From the NCBI RefSeq assembly GCF_024347415.1, contig NZ_AP025476.1, positions 2,046,001-2,110,000 on the forward strand: 64,000 nt of DNA, written 5' to 3'. The notes under the pieces are model-generated. The model was not told the DNA's origin. It made no database searches and was given only the letters and a program-made list of their open reading frames with translations. Positions 54,239-61,915 of this stretch are shown piece after piece. Source of the DNA: Vibrio crassostreae (GTDB lineage Bacteria; Pseudomonadota; Gammaproteobacteria; Enterobacterales; Vibrionaceae). Position 1 is the stretch's first letter, and each line of letters begins with the position of its first letter. Both the position numbers and the translations under genes were made by a program.

Positions 54239-55007
54239 TTTGTCGCCCAATCGATGTGGCAGTGTGTCCGTATCGTTCGAGCAACTCGGCGTTGTATTGC
54301 TCGACTCGATTTTTGGGTGCTGCTTGGCTTGTTCGAGTCTTTTCATGGTCGTCGTTCCATCGTTCTTGATTCAAGTAAGTCGTTAGGTGCAGCTTATCGA
54401 AACCAAACTGTCGATTGGCCACACGAGTTTCTACATCTCGACAGAGCATCTCGGTGAACACTTCCGGAGGTTCACTTTGCGCTGTCACGATACTTTTGAA
54501 TTTTGCTAACGAGTTCTTCTTCGATTTCTTGGTTGGGTATGCGGCCCAAAGCCGATCAAAGCAAGATTCAATCACCGACACAGGATCTTTATTGTTAGTA
54601 GTCTCTGGTAGTCTCTGTGTAGTCTCTGTTTTAGTTTGGCGCTTTTGTGCAGCACAGGTTGGCGCATTTGTACTACACTGCTTGGCGCATTCCGCCAAAC
54701 TAGAATGGCGCAATTGTGCAATCAAGTTTGGCTCATTGATTTTGTAAAAAATACGGCACGGAACCCCCTGTTTTTTCTCTTCAAGAATGCCTAAATCACG
54801 CAGTTTTTTTCGTGCAGTGTCTAGCTCGCGCCGTGTCATTCCGGTTTCTTCTTCCCACTCAGCTTGAGTTTTATAGAAGTAACCGGATACATTGGTTCTT
54901 CGGCTCCAATAAATCGCTTGGCTTAGCATTAATGCGCCCGTAATGCCGATGCCCAGCTTGACGAATGGTCGATGAAAAGCGATGGGCCTATCTAGAAATT
55001 CGATCAT
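54114..55007 (-). CDS. Replication initiator O-like protein with internal iterons
   Basis: 297 aa. N-terminal winged helix: FVKLGIGITGALMLSQAIYW, YFYKTQAEWEEETGMTRREL, LDTARKKLRDLGILEEKKQG. A low-complexity middle coincides with the iteron array (54633-54747), then a helical C-terminus for partner binding (FDRLWAAYPTKKSKKNSLAK). Equivalent of lambda O: binds the iterons inside its own gene and recruits P-DnaB. Start ATG overlaps the stop of the small upstream gene (ATGA). Confidence 0.85.
   Translation of the reverse strand: MIEFLDRPIAFHRPFVKLGIGITGALMLSQAIYWSRRTNVSGYFYKTQAEWEEETGMTRRELDTARKKLRDLGILEEKKQGVPCRIFYKINEPNLIAQLRHSSLAECAKQCSTNAPTCAAQKRQTKTETTQRLPETTNNKDPVSVIESCFDRLWAAYPTKKSKKNSLAKFKSIVTAQSEPPEVFTEMLCRDVETRVANRQFGFDKLHLTTYLNQERWNDDHEKTRTSQAAPKNRVEQYNAELLERYGHTATSIGRQSDSFEPRRLDPSQVCGGLRDEMAASGTTIDLDSSDYNDVGQ
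54598..54628. repeat. Triplicated GTAGTCTCTG next to the iterons
   Basis: Copies at 54598-54607, 54608-54617 and 54619-54628, directly beside the 23-bp iterons and inside the O-like gene. Possible part of the origin. Confidence 0.75.
54633..54747. other. Putative phage replication origin: five 23-bp iterons
   Basis: The core GGCGC occurs at 54638, 54661, 54684 and 54707, and a variant GGCTC at 54730: exactly 23 bp apart each time. Surrounding bases are also shared (TTGGCGCATTTGT-like). 23 is not a multiple of three, so the repetition is selected in DNA, not in the protein. Position inside the O-like gene matches lambda ori. Confidence 0.85.
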
Positions 55008-55174
55008 TTAACCGCCCTCGCCTTCATGGTTTGTAGGATTTGCTTCGCTTTATTGCGCGACACCACATAACGACAATTGCCGTTGTTTGCTATCCACAGC
55101 ATTTGGCCATAGTAATTTTGATAAAAAAGACTCATTGCACAAAGTTCTCTTGTTTTGTTAATTCGCGTAGTCAT
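55004..55174 (-). CDS. Small phage protein upstream of O
   Basis: 56 aa from ATG 55174 (or 43 aa from ATG 55135): MTTRINKTRELCAMSLFYQN, YGQMLWIANNGNCRYVVSRN. Basic. The stop overlaps the O start (ATGA), good evidence that it is translated. Family unknown. Confidence 0.6.
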   Translation of the reverse strand: MTTRINKTRELCAMSLFYQNYYGQMLWIANNGNCRYVVSRNKAKQILQTMKARAVK

Positions 55175-55191
55175 TAAATGCATTCAGGTGG

Positions 55192-55740
55192 TCAGCCTTT
55201 TTGCGCCATCAATGTTTCTAAGTATTTAAGTAACGGGTCGTGAGAGCCGGCGCTCTCTTGTAGCTCTCGGTAGGCATCACGAAGTTGTTCAGACGTGGCA
55301 TGTTCACCAAGCAATAGTATCGAGCGGAGTGCTTCAGATGACTCTTTACTAAAATCGGCGAGTAGTTGGTCACGGTTCGCCATGGTTTGACTGGAGCCAA
55401 TAGCCGCAACTGAATACCCAAGCGGGTTTAAGAACTGATTCAGTGCAGCCGTTGCCCTAGCTTTAGGCATGGCTGCAATAATTGCAGGCAACAAATCCAT
55501 CACGTTGGCTTTGGCCTCTGTGCTTGTTCTGCTGACATAACGAAATAAATTCTGAGTGTTGTTAGGATTGTTGAAAGCCGACGGCACTTTGAGAAGATGT
55601 TCCCTTTGGCAGTCCTCCTCTTCGTAAATTTTCATCTTGTGATAAAAACGAGAAATGTATTCTGCAATTTGTTCTTTCGTAGCATCACTTCGCCAAGCGA
55701 CTACCGCGTTATGCATAACGCTTTTTAAACTGGGTTGCAT
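55192..55740 (-). CDS. YdaT-family regulator (CII analogue)
   Basis: 182 aa. HNAVVAWRSDATKEQIAEYI, NTQNLFRYVSRTSTEAKANV and MDLLPAIIAAMPKAR match the YdaT domain (Rac and CP-933P prophages). YdaT has been shown to be a functional equivalent of CII, a DNA-binding activator of lysogeny genes, although it was first labelled a toxin. Position between the Cro-like gene and O is exactly that of cII. Ribosome site GGAAGA. Confidence 0.82.
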   Translation of the reverse strand: MQPSLKSVMHNAVVAWRSDATKEQIAEYISRFYHKMKIYEEEDCQREHLLKVPSAFNNPNNTQNLFRYVSRTSTEAKANVMDLLPAIIAAMPKARATAALNQFLNPLGYSVAAIGSSQTMANRDQLLADFSKESSEALRSILLLGEHATSEQLRDAYRELQESAGSHDPLLKYLETLMAQKG

Positions 55741-55810
55741 GGTTCTTCCTTACTGGTTGTTTATCCAGAATGTTGGTGATCAGCCTTGACCTGAAAAATT
55801 TAATATGATG

Positions 55811-56005
55811 TTAGAAAATATCTGGCCTCAGTTGATGTTTATCGACCTCTCCATTAGTTACGTCATGTAAGTTTTTTGCTAATGCAGCCCCTGGGATTTT
55901 GTGTCCAGTAATCACCAAACGTAAGTACCCTGTACTTGTTTTTAGTTTCTTAGCCATAGATTTTCTTTGCGTATCAGATAACTGACACCAGTATTCTTTA
56001 TACAT
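55811..56005 (-). CDS. Cro/YdaS-like repressor
   Basis: 64 aa from ATG 56005 (AGAGGT upstream; the frame extends to 56053). Helix-turn-helix: DTQRKSMAKKLKTSTGYLRL, GAALAKNLHDVTNGEV, ending in HQLRPDIF, the hallmark of the YdaS/Cro family. Divergent from CI across a 124-bp operator region; should repress CI and commit to lytic growth. Confidence 0.85.
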   Translation of the reverse strand: MYKEYWCQLSDTQRKSMAKKLKTSTGYLRLVITGHKIPGAALAKNLHDVTNGEVDKHQLRPDIF

Positions 56006-56010
56006 ATTAA

Positions 56011-56074
56011 GCACCTCTAAGGTACATAATACACAAACAAAACGTACCTTCAAGGGTATGTACCTTTTAGGAAC
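56011..56074. promoter_or_regulatory. Right operator region, three CI/Cro sites
   Basis: 15-bp sites with consensus GTACCTTNAAGGTAC: GCACCTCTAAGGTAC (56011-56025), GTACCTTCAAGGGTAT (56044-56059) and GTACCTTTTAGGAAC (56060-56074), between divergent Cro and CI genes. Confidence 0.75.
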
Positions 56075-56129
56075 AAATTCTTAAAGTAACAACATGTTCT
56101 AAGTAGTTAAAAATGCTCAGGTAGATGTA

Positions 56130-56792
56130 ATGAAAACTGCAGAAGATATTAGAAGAGAAAATGCACGATCTCTCGCTCAAAAAGTTGGTGGTACTACGGC
56201 ATTTGCAGACAAAATTGACCGTTCTACAACTCAAGCCAGTCGATTTATGGGAAAAGGCGCAACACGTGCTATTGGGCCAAAAATTGCTCGACACATAGAG
56301 AAATCTTTCAACATGCCAGAAGGTTGGTTAGATACAGATCATACTGAAGAAGAGCTAAAAGAAGCGTCGACGCAATTCACTACAACACAAACTAGACGAG
56401 TACCTATTCTTAGTCATGTGCAAGCAGGTTCTTGGGGTAAAATCGACTCTAAAGACATTATTTACGAGGAGTTAGACTGGCAAACAACCTCAAGCAATAT
56501 CAGTGAGGAGGCCTTTGCCATGCGTGTTACGGGCAACTCTATGACCAATCCACATGGTTCCCCGTCGATACCAGCAGGCTCCATTGTAGTAGTTGAACCA
56601 TGCAACTGCCCTGATAATGGAAAGATTGTCGTAGCGACACTTAATGATGCTCCAGAGGCAACGATTAAAAAGCTAGAGATTGATGGTCCACATAAGTTTT
56701 TGGTCCCACTGAACCCCAAATATGACCCTATCCCAATCAGTGGGAATTGCCGAATAGTCGGCTATGTAAAACAAGTCATTATGAACTTGTAG
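56130..56792 (+). CDS. CI-like phage repressor with S24 self-cleavage domain
   Basis: 220 aa. N-terminal helix-turn-helix (GGTTAFADKIDRSTTQASRF, then GKGATRAIGPKIARHIEKSF) and a LexA/CI peptidase domain. Cleavage site VQAGSWG (A99-G100), nucleophile S137 (GNSMTNPHG) and lysine near K180 (ATIKKLE). RecA-stimulated cleavage after DNA damage would induce the prophage. Binds the GTACCTT sites on both sides of its gene. Confidence 0.94.
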   Translation: MKTAEDIRRENARSLAQKVGGTTAFADKIDRSTTQASRFMGKGATRAIGPKIARHIEKSFNMPEGWLDTDHTEEELKEASTQFTTTQTRRVPILSHVQAGSWGKIDSKDIIYEELDWQTTSSNISEEAFAMRVTGNSMTNPHGSPSIPAGSIVVVEPCNCPDNGKIVVATLNDAPEATIKKLEIDGPHKFLVPLNPKYDPIPISGNCRIVGYVKQVIMNL

Positions 56793-56877
56793 CAAAGAAT
56801 CACTCAAAGAAGGCCGCTCACAATAGCGGCTTTTTTTGTACCTTAAATTCGTAAAATTCAAATGAAGCCCAAAAAAT

Positions 56878-56951
56878 GTACTTTACAAGAACAAATATAA
56901 TAAGTACCTTAAGGATACATTATGACGAATAACAATGTACCTAAAGTAAAA
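56878..56951. promoter_or_regulatory. Second operator cluster (OL-like)
   Basis: Same 15-bp motif: GTACTTTACAAGAAC (56878-56892, weak), GTACCTTAAGGATAC (56904-56918, near-perfect palindrome) and GTACCTAAAGTAAAA (56937-56951). A further GTACCTTAAA half-site is at 56838. Upstream of the rightward early genes, it plays the place of lambda OL/pL. Confidence 0.7.
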
Positions 56952-56961
56952 AGGAAACCCC

Positions 56962-57225
56962 ATGACGTATTTATCTCTTACAGACATAAACAAAACTCTA
57001 GAAGGCGCTAAAGCTATTCAATTACATAGAACGAGCTTCGAACATTACCTAGCAAAGATGCCAAAAAGCGATCCGTTTTATGACGATCTAGAACAACTCA
57101 TTCAGCTAAGCGATAGGTGTGAAAATTTGGAAGTAAGCGTAGGAAAAGAAGACGCCCAAACGATCCATCAGTTCAAGGCTCTTTCTGACCAATTGAGCAC
57201 TAAATTGAATGAAATGAGATTTTGA
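56962..57225 (+). CDS. Small early phage protein, unknown
   Basis: 87 aa. Helical, acidic (LEGAKAIQLHRTSFEHYLAK, DDLEQLIQLSDRCENLEVSV). Ribosome site AAAGGAAA. First gene of the early transcript controlled by the second operator cluster; may be an anti-host or regulatory protein by position, but no family is recognised. Confidence 0.65.
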   Translation: MTYLSLTDINKTLEGAKAIQLHRTSFEHYLAKMPKSDPFYDDLEQLIQLSDRCENLEVSVGKEDAQTIHQFKALSDQLSTKLNEMRF

Positions 57226-57403
57226 AAGGCTGAAAAAGAGAAAACCCCTATCGGTGACCAAACCAATAAGGGCTTACTTTGTGCAATGAGAATTAGATAA
57301 CCAAACCTAAACCTCGCAATCAGTATATAACTGGCTGACCACCAATTTCAAGTACGTAGACTGATTGCCAGGTTTCATCCTGAAACCAAAGGAACTTTGT
57401 GTA

Positions 57404-57658
57404 ATGACGACTCCCCCACTTCGAAACTCTCAGGAAGAGTTTATCCATAAAAAGATTCATCAAATCTTACTTGGTGAAGGCTACAAGCGTGACGAAGCAA
57501 CTCGGGCTTGTAACTTCGCGATTAAAATCTATCGAACCACCGCTTCGTTCGGAGGCCGTGGCGGCAAGTGTTTCGACTTTTGTTTAGCAAAAGCTCGCCA
57601 GTTGCTTGCCCCAGTAAAAAAGAAGGCCACCGCTCGAAAGCGAAAAGCTGCAAAATGA
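57404..57658 (+). CDS. Small basic phage protein
   Basis: 84 aa from ATG 57404 (GGAA upstream; frame open to 57365). EEFIHKKIHQILLGEGYKRD, ASFGGRGGKCFDFCLAKARQ, Lys/Arg-rich C-terminus. Early operon; the stop overlaps the next start (AAATGACT). Function unknown. Confidence 0.65.
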   Translation: MTTPPLRNSQEEFIHKKIHQILLGEGYKRDEATRACNFAIKIYRTTASFGGRGGKCFDFCLAKARQLLAPVKKKATARKRKAAK

Positions 57659-58035
57659 CTAAGGAACGTAAACGCAAACAAGCAGCAGTTCGCGCCAAGC
57701 GCCTAAGGGATAAGCGTAAAACCAGTGGCAATAACGATATCCGAGTGACGTTATCACCCAATGAAATCACAAAGCTTAATGATATATGCCAGTTCTTCGC
57801 TTACCCAAGGGAACCTTACACCCAAATTGAAGCTTTGCAGTCGCTTATTCATCGTGTTCATGCCGAGATACCCAAGATAGAAATCGATTTGGGTTGTTGC
57901 GGTAAATGTGGTGAACAGCTACCACAAGGCTGCGCTAAGTTACGCCAAGGCGGTTTGTTTAATGGTGATGCAATGTGTTGGCACACCACGAACCGAGTAC
58001 GAATTATGCCACCAGCAAAAGGAGTTGCCCAATGA
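57655..58035 (+). CDS. Phage protein with basic N-terminus and Cys cluster
   Basis: 126 aa from ATG 57655. KERKRKQAAVRAKRLRDKRK, then NDIRVTLSPNEITKLNDICQ (ribbon-helix-helix-like), and LGCCGKCGEQLPQGCAKLRQ, a probable zinc site. Possibly a DNA-binding regulator. Overlaps both neighbours by four bases. Confidence 0.65.
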   Translation: MTKERKRKQAAVRAKRLRDKRKTSGNNDIRVTLSPNEITKLNDICQFFAYPREPYTQIEALQSLIHRVHAEIPKIEIDLGCCGKCGEQLPQGCAKLRQGGLFNGDAMCWHTTNRVRIMPPAKGVAQ

Positions 58036-58115
58036 TCAGTTTCGCCGTCTATGCCGTTATTTGTGCGGTGTTTTATGTTTGTTATATGAAAAGTTCAGCT
58101 AATAGAGGAAATTAA
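58032..58115 (+). CDS. 27-aa single-span membrane peptide
   Basis: MISFAVYAVICAVFYVCYMK followed by SSANRGN: one hydrophobic helix and a short polar tail. ATG overlaps the previous stop (ATGA), so it is probably translated by coupling. Too short for family assignment; small phage membrane peptides can be exclusion or host-modulating factors. Confidence 0.55.
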   Translation: MISFAVYAVICAVFYVCYMKSSANRGN

Positions 58116-58116
58116 A

Positions 58117-58317
58117 ATGGCCAATTCAACGATAAACCTAGCAACACAACGCTTTTTCATCAGTGATAAAGAGGTTCGTGAAACTCTTGGTATTAGCCAG
58201 CCTACTCTGTGGCGTTGGACTCAAGAGCTCGGATTCCCAAAAGCGGTGAAAGGCATGAGAGGAAAACGTCCTTACAAAGAGTTCATTGAATGGGCGAAAG
58301 AGCGCGGGATGATTTGA
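58117..58317 (+). CDS. AlpA/Xis-like DNA-binding protein
   Basis: 66 aa. MerR/AlpA-type winged helix: FFISDKEVRETLGISQPTLW, then RWTQELGFPKAVKGMRGKRP. Proteins of this type act as excisionases or regulators for P4-type integrases, which is the type at the right end. Start at 58117, one base after the previous stop, AGAGGAAA upstream. The most likely Xis of the prophage. Confidence 0.8.
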   Translation: MANSTINLATQRFFISDKEVRETLGISQPTLWRWTQELGFPKAVKGMRGKRPYKEFIEWAKERGMI

Positions 58318-58326
58318 GCATTTAGA

Positions 58327-58352
58327 AAGGGAAGCAAGCGCTTCCCTTTTTT
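58327..58352 (+). terminator. Terminator of the rightward early operon
   Basis: AAGGGAAGC AAGC GCTTCCCTTTTTT, 10 bp after the AlpA-like stop. Confidence 0.88.
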
Positions 58353-58532
58353 GACTAGAACAAACTGATGCATTCTTTCCATAGGATTTATCAATATAAC
58401 CTTTGAGAAGAGCTGAGATATCAATATCCTCTAAGCGGAGAAGAGCCGTTCAGCTCATGTGAATATAGGGGGATTTATACAATAAAAAGTAGTTTTTGGC
58501 GATAGCACCTAATTTTATCAACTAACTAAAAA

Positions 58533-58556
58533 CATTCCCATATGTGGGAATGCTTT
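58533..58556. terminator. Hairpin after the methyltransferase gene
   Basis: CATTCCCATATGTGGGAATG followed by CTTTTG on the plus strand and TTTTTAG on the minus strand. Confidence 0.7.
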
Positions 58557-58562
58557 TGCTAC

Positions 58563-59858
58563 CTAGTAGTTGGCTTCCGCTGCGGGTTGGAGTGAGTCAC
58601 TAACATTTTCTACTGTATATGTATAGCTACTATCTTTGCAGCTCAAATATTTTAGTCTTTGCGCTGTGATTTCACATATACTCTTGTAGCCAGATTTAAA
58701 TGCGATATGGTTTTCTGAGATCAAGTCTTTTGATTCCATAAGAATTACCCTGCGATTTCCACCGTCAGTTTTGTTTAGCTCATAAGCAGCGTGAGCAGTG
58801 GTTCCCGTACCTGCAAAAAAGTCTAAGATCAAATCGTCTGGCTGAGACATCTGATCAATAATATCTTTTATGTACTCTAGCGGCTTCGGAGTATCAAAAA
58901 GCTTATCACCATATATCTCTTTGATTTCTTTAGTTCCGCACTCTGTGTAATACGAACTCTTATTCCACAGCGTTCTAATTTTTATTCTCTTTTCATCAGA
59001 AGCATAGTTTTTGACATACACTGTTCCTTTCGGGCTTGCATACAGTTGCCAAGCACGTTCCTTTGCAGTGTCTCTACCCCATAGCCAGCGTCTTTCAACT
59101 CCTTTTGAGTCGATGGGATATACCTCTTTTAGATGTGGATCAGGCTCCAGAAAAACTTCTCCAACTTCGTTAAAGTAGAGGGGGTAAAACATGTTTGGTC
59201 TGTCAGTCCTTAAGCTGGCTTGGCCTTTCTTCCTGAACAATCCATCGATTCTGTATCGCCCGTGCTTATCAGCTTTGTCGTACTTTTCAGGATCATCCAT
59301 AGCTCCTCGGAGTTTCGCCTTATTTGTCTTTCCGTAAACGACTAAATACTCATGACTTGCAGCAATGTTCTTCTTGCTACCTTTTCCATTCTTTGAGCGA
59401 CACACAACGATATTGCCGAGAAAATTATCTTCTCCAAAAACTTTGTCCATCAGCACTTTAAGGTAAGGAAACTCATAGTCATCAATACTTATCGCAATAA
59501 CTCCAGAATCTTTAAGTAAGAAATGAACAGCGACTAGTCTAGGAAGCATAAACTCCATCCATTCAGAGTGCTTTCCCCACAACCCGACATCAGGGCTTTT
59601 TCGAGAGTCGTTGTAGATGAACTTACTACCACAGTTGTACGGAGGATCTATGTAGCAAAAACCTATTGAATCTGAATGCTTTTCAGACATACCTATCAAG
59701 TGATTTAGGTTATCGCCACAAAAAACAGTGCAATCTGTATCATTAGCAACGTGCAAAGTAGATAATGAATCTTCTGCAAACATGTCTTTTTGTAGACACT
59801 TGCCTAATCCAATTGATATTGATAAGGTGCTGATTTTACTGTTTATTATTGAGAACAT
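58563..59858 (-). CDS. Site-specific DNA methyltransferase, beta class (type III Mod-like)
   Basis: 431 aa. Catalytic motif IV DPPY in FCYIDPPYNCGSKFIYND (about residues 71-88) precedes the SAM motif LDFFAGTGTTAHA (about 345), the beta-class order of N6-adenine/N4-cytosine enzymes. The middle (SKNGKGSKKNIAASHEYLVV) resembles Mod proteins, but there is no Res helicase; the divergent neighbour replaces it. Expected to protect phage and host DNA from the partner. Start ATG 59858 follows GGAG. Recognition sequence unknown. Confidence 0.9.
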   Translation of the reverse strand: MFSIINSKISTLSISIGLGKCLQKDMFAEDSLSTLHVANDTDCTVFCGDNLNHLIGMSEKHSDSIGFCYIDPPYNCGSKFIYNDSRKSPDVGLWGKHSEWMEFMLPRLVAVHFLLKDSGVIAISIDDYEFPYLKVLMDKVFGEDNFLGNIVVCRSKNGKGSKKNIAASHEYLVVYGKTNKAKLRGAMDDPEKYDKADKHGRYRIDGLFRKKGQASLRTDRPNMFYPLYFNEVGEVFLEPDPHLKEVYPIDSKGVERRWLWGRDTAKERAWQLYASPKGTVYVKNYASDEKRIKIRTLWNKSSYYTECGTKEIKEIYGDKLFDTPKPLEYIKDIIDQMSQPDDLILDFFAGTGTTAHAAYELNKTDGGNRRVILMESKDLISENHIAFKSGYKSICEITAQRLKYLSCKDSSYTYTVENVSDSLQPAAEANY

Positions 59859-59923
59859 ATTTACTCCAAGTTAACGACACAGAGTATAACCTTTTTTTAG
59901 TCACTATGCAGTGGTGTTAAAGC
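59859..59923. promoter_or_regulatory. Divergent promoter region of the restriction-modification pair
   Basis: Only 65 bp separate the start codons, so both promoters must overlap. No controller-protein gene is visible. Coupled control through the methylated site or through the methyltransferase N-terminus is possible but not shown. Confidence 0.5.
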
Positions 59924-61534
59924 ATGAAACTACCTTCGGAAAACCTAAGTGTGCCAGATAAACTCGCAGAGTTTGAGCAGTGGTTAACCCCAAAACTAGA
60001 ACGAATTAAGGACACTGATAAGTTCAATACTGAAATATCGTCTCTGTGTAATTGTATTCGAAATCTGTCTAAGTACTTAGATAATTTCGAAAAAATGGAG
60101 CTTTGCACTATTGAAAATCTAGTAGATGCAATTGTAATGTCTAGTTCCTCATTTACTAGTGGCGTCAGTTTTTTTGAAGACGAGTCAGCCCTAACTAACT
60201 ACTATGACTCAATCTTTAACTTGCTGTTTCTCGCAACAGGAGCAACGGACAATAATCTCAAGAACCACTTTTTGATTAAACTCAAAGAAGATGAAATTTC
60301 AAGCTCCATTCCCAAGAGAGGGAGTGGTAAAAAGCTCATCAAGTTCACCCTTAAACCTCTCCCCAACACGACTAAAGCTGACTATGTTGCAAGACAATTA
60401 GCCGCCTGCTATGTAGGTGGGATTCAAGAGTATGACACTCTAGTTACTACTGAGCCTACCTTTTCATTGAGACAATACCTAAAGCTGTACCTTGTTGAAT
60501 ATGTTTCTTTAATACTTGAAGACGAAGAAGATGTATTGCAACTTTGGGCAATGTGCTCATCGTTTATGAAGTTAAGTAGCCAATCAGAAGATATGGCTAG
60601 GTATTTGATTAGCTCATGCACAATTTTCAAAGTAAGAGGCTCGGTTTCTGCTAGTGGCGGACACATTCCTGAAAATATATTGCGAGAAAAACTGACAGAA
60701 ATGGGGCTTAAGCCTGATGTTGACTTTAATACTTCAGATGTCGTGATCGGCGAAGAGATGGTTACTGAAGGGGGAAAACGTAAGAAAAAAACAAGAGCGT
60801 ATGACTTCGTTCTCCCATACAAAACGGAAGGTTGGCAACCCAAGTTATTTATTCAGTCACAATTCTATGCGGGTGATAGCGGTAGCGTCTCACACAAGGT
60901 AGTAGACCAAACCTCATCATCTAGACAATTCACAAAAGAAAAATACCCTGATGCGAAGTTTATCGAGTACTTGGACGGGGCAGGTTACTACGCTTCATTA
61001 AGAGGCGATTTGGAACATATGCTAACCATGTCAGACACTCATACTTTCATTCAAGTTAAATCAATACTAATCAGACTTCGACGCGAATTTCAGCACATTC
61101 AGTACCTTACACCTGTTGAGTTTGAGCATGCAATTTTTGAAACCGCTCTAGGAGTTAGAGACGATGTATTCGTCAACTTAATAAGAGACGGCTACGACTT
61201 AAATGAGATTGAACGTGTGGAAACAGAGGTACTAGCAGATTGTCAGATCACCATATCTAATTCACAGTACACTATCGAAGAAAACAGGATTAACTACTCA
61301 AGAAAACTATTCTTGCTTGATGTTGCAGCCACCAACGCTGACAAAATCACGAATGAACAACGCCGTTCAGGGAGATATATCTTAGTTCCAGGTTTTGGCT
61401 CAAACTTCGGAATACTTGGTTCTGAGCTTGCTGGCTTAGTTTGTCAAAAAGCAAACTATATAGAAATAACCCCAGCTCAATACGAAGAAGACCTAGAGTG
61501 GCTCCTTGATGAAAAGGTCATTGCTCGCTGCTAG
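59924..61534 (+). CDS. Putative restriction endonuclease with non-canonical PD-(D/E)xK-like core
   Basis: 536 aa. I do not recognise a named enzyme. A central block SGGHIPENILREKLTEMG, then TRAYDFVLPY (D293) and LFIQSQFYAGDSGSVSHKVV (Q311, Q313 then Asp/Lys residues), has the strand-D...strand-QxQ shape of PD-(D/E)xK restriction enzymes in which the E-x-K is altered. N-terminal 240 residues are helical, perhaps target recognition; the C-terminus ends in a hydrophobic strand-helix region (RYILVPGFGSNFGILG). Divergent from a methyltransferase, 65 bp away. Function by context. Confidence 0.7.
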   Translation: MKLPSENLSVPDKLAEFEQWLTPKLERIKDTDKFNTEISSLCNCIRNLSKYLDNFEKMELCTIENLVDAIVMSSSSFTSGVSFFEDESALTNYYDSIFNLLFLATGATDNNLKNHFLIKLKEDEISSSIPKRGSGKKLIKFTLKPLPNTTKADYVARQLAACYVGGIQEYDTLVTTEPTFSLRQYLKLYLVEYVSLILEDEEDVLQLWAMCSSFMKLSSQSEDMARYLISSCTIFKVRGSVSASGGHIPENILREKLTEMGLKPDVDFNTSDVVIGEEMVTEGGKRKKKTRAYDFVLPYKTEGWQPKLFIQSQFYAGDSGSVSHKVVDQTSSSRQFTKEKYPDAKFIEYLDGAGYYASLRGDLEHMLTMSDTHTFIQVKSILIRLRREFQHIQYLTPVEFEHAIFETALGVRDDVFVNLIRDGYDLNEIERVETEVLADCQITISNSQYTIEENRINYSRKLFLLDVAATNADKITNEQRRSGRYILVPGFGSNFGILGSELAGLVCQKANYIEITPAQYEEDLEWLLDEKVIARC

Positions 61535-61915
61535 GCCTGACGATTCAACGCCTTCTTCCTACGCAGGGAGTGAAAAACAGCCCCGAGGGGCTGTTTGATT
61601 ATAAGTATGCTATTGGCTTTTGAGCTGTACTGCACCAGTGAAATAGGGCAACTCGACAAGGCAAGTTACCATACTAGAATTAATTCGATGATTTACGATT
61701 TAATTAAATAGTCTAAATTATTTCTGTCCAATTGTGTTTTAAGAATCGTGAAATTCTACTCATCATTCTTAGTGGATCTTATGCAAATTAAAAGCTATAT
61801 ATTTGCTACATGGATGGTATGAATTTCTTATAAATTATTTTTATGTATTTGTTAATTAATGTATTTTGGGGATTTTATTTACACATTAACCGTGCGTTAG
61901 ATAATAGAGGCAAAT
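61535..61915. other. A+T-rich noncoding region
   Basis: Starts with a terminator (61576-61600), then about 300 bp of A+T-rich DNA without a gene. Presumably contains the promoter for the 168-aa gene. Confidence 0.5.
61576..61600 (+). terminator. Terminator after the endonuclease gene
   Basis: AACAGCCCC GAG GGGCTGTT followed by TGATT. Confidence 0.8.

Noticed and set aside
54656..54747. CRISPR-like array (regular 23-bp period)
   Set aside because: Repeats abut without unique spacers, lie inside a coding gene and fit an origin iteron pattern; no cas genes are present.
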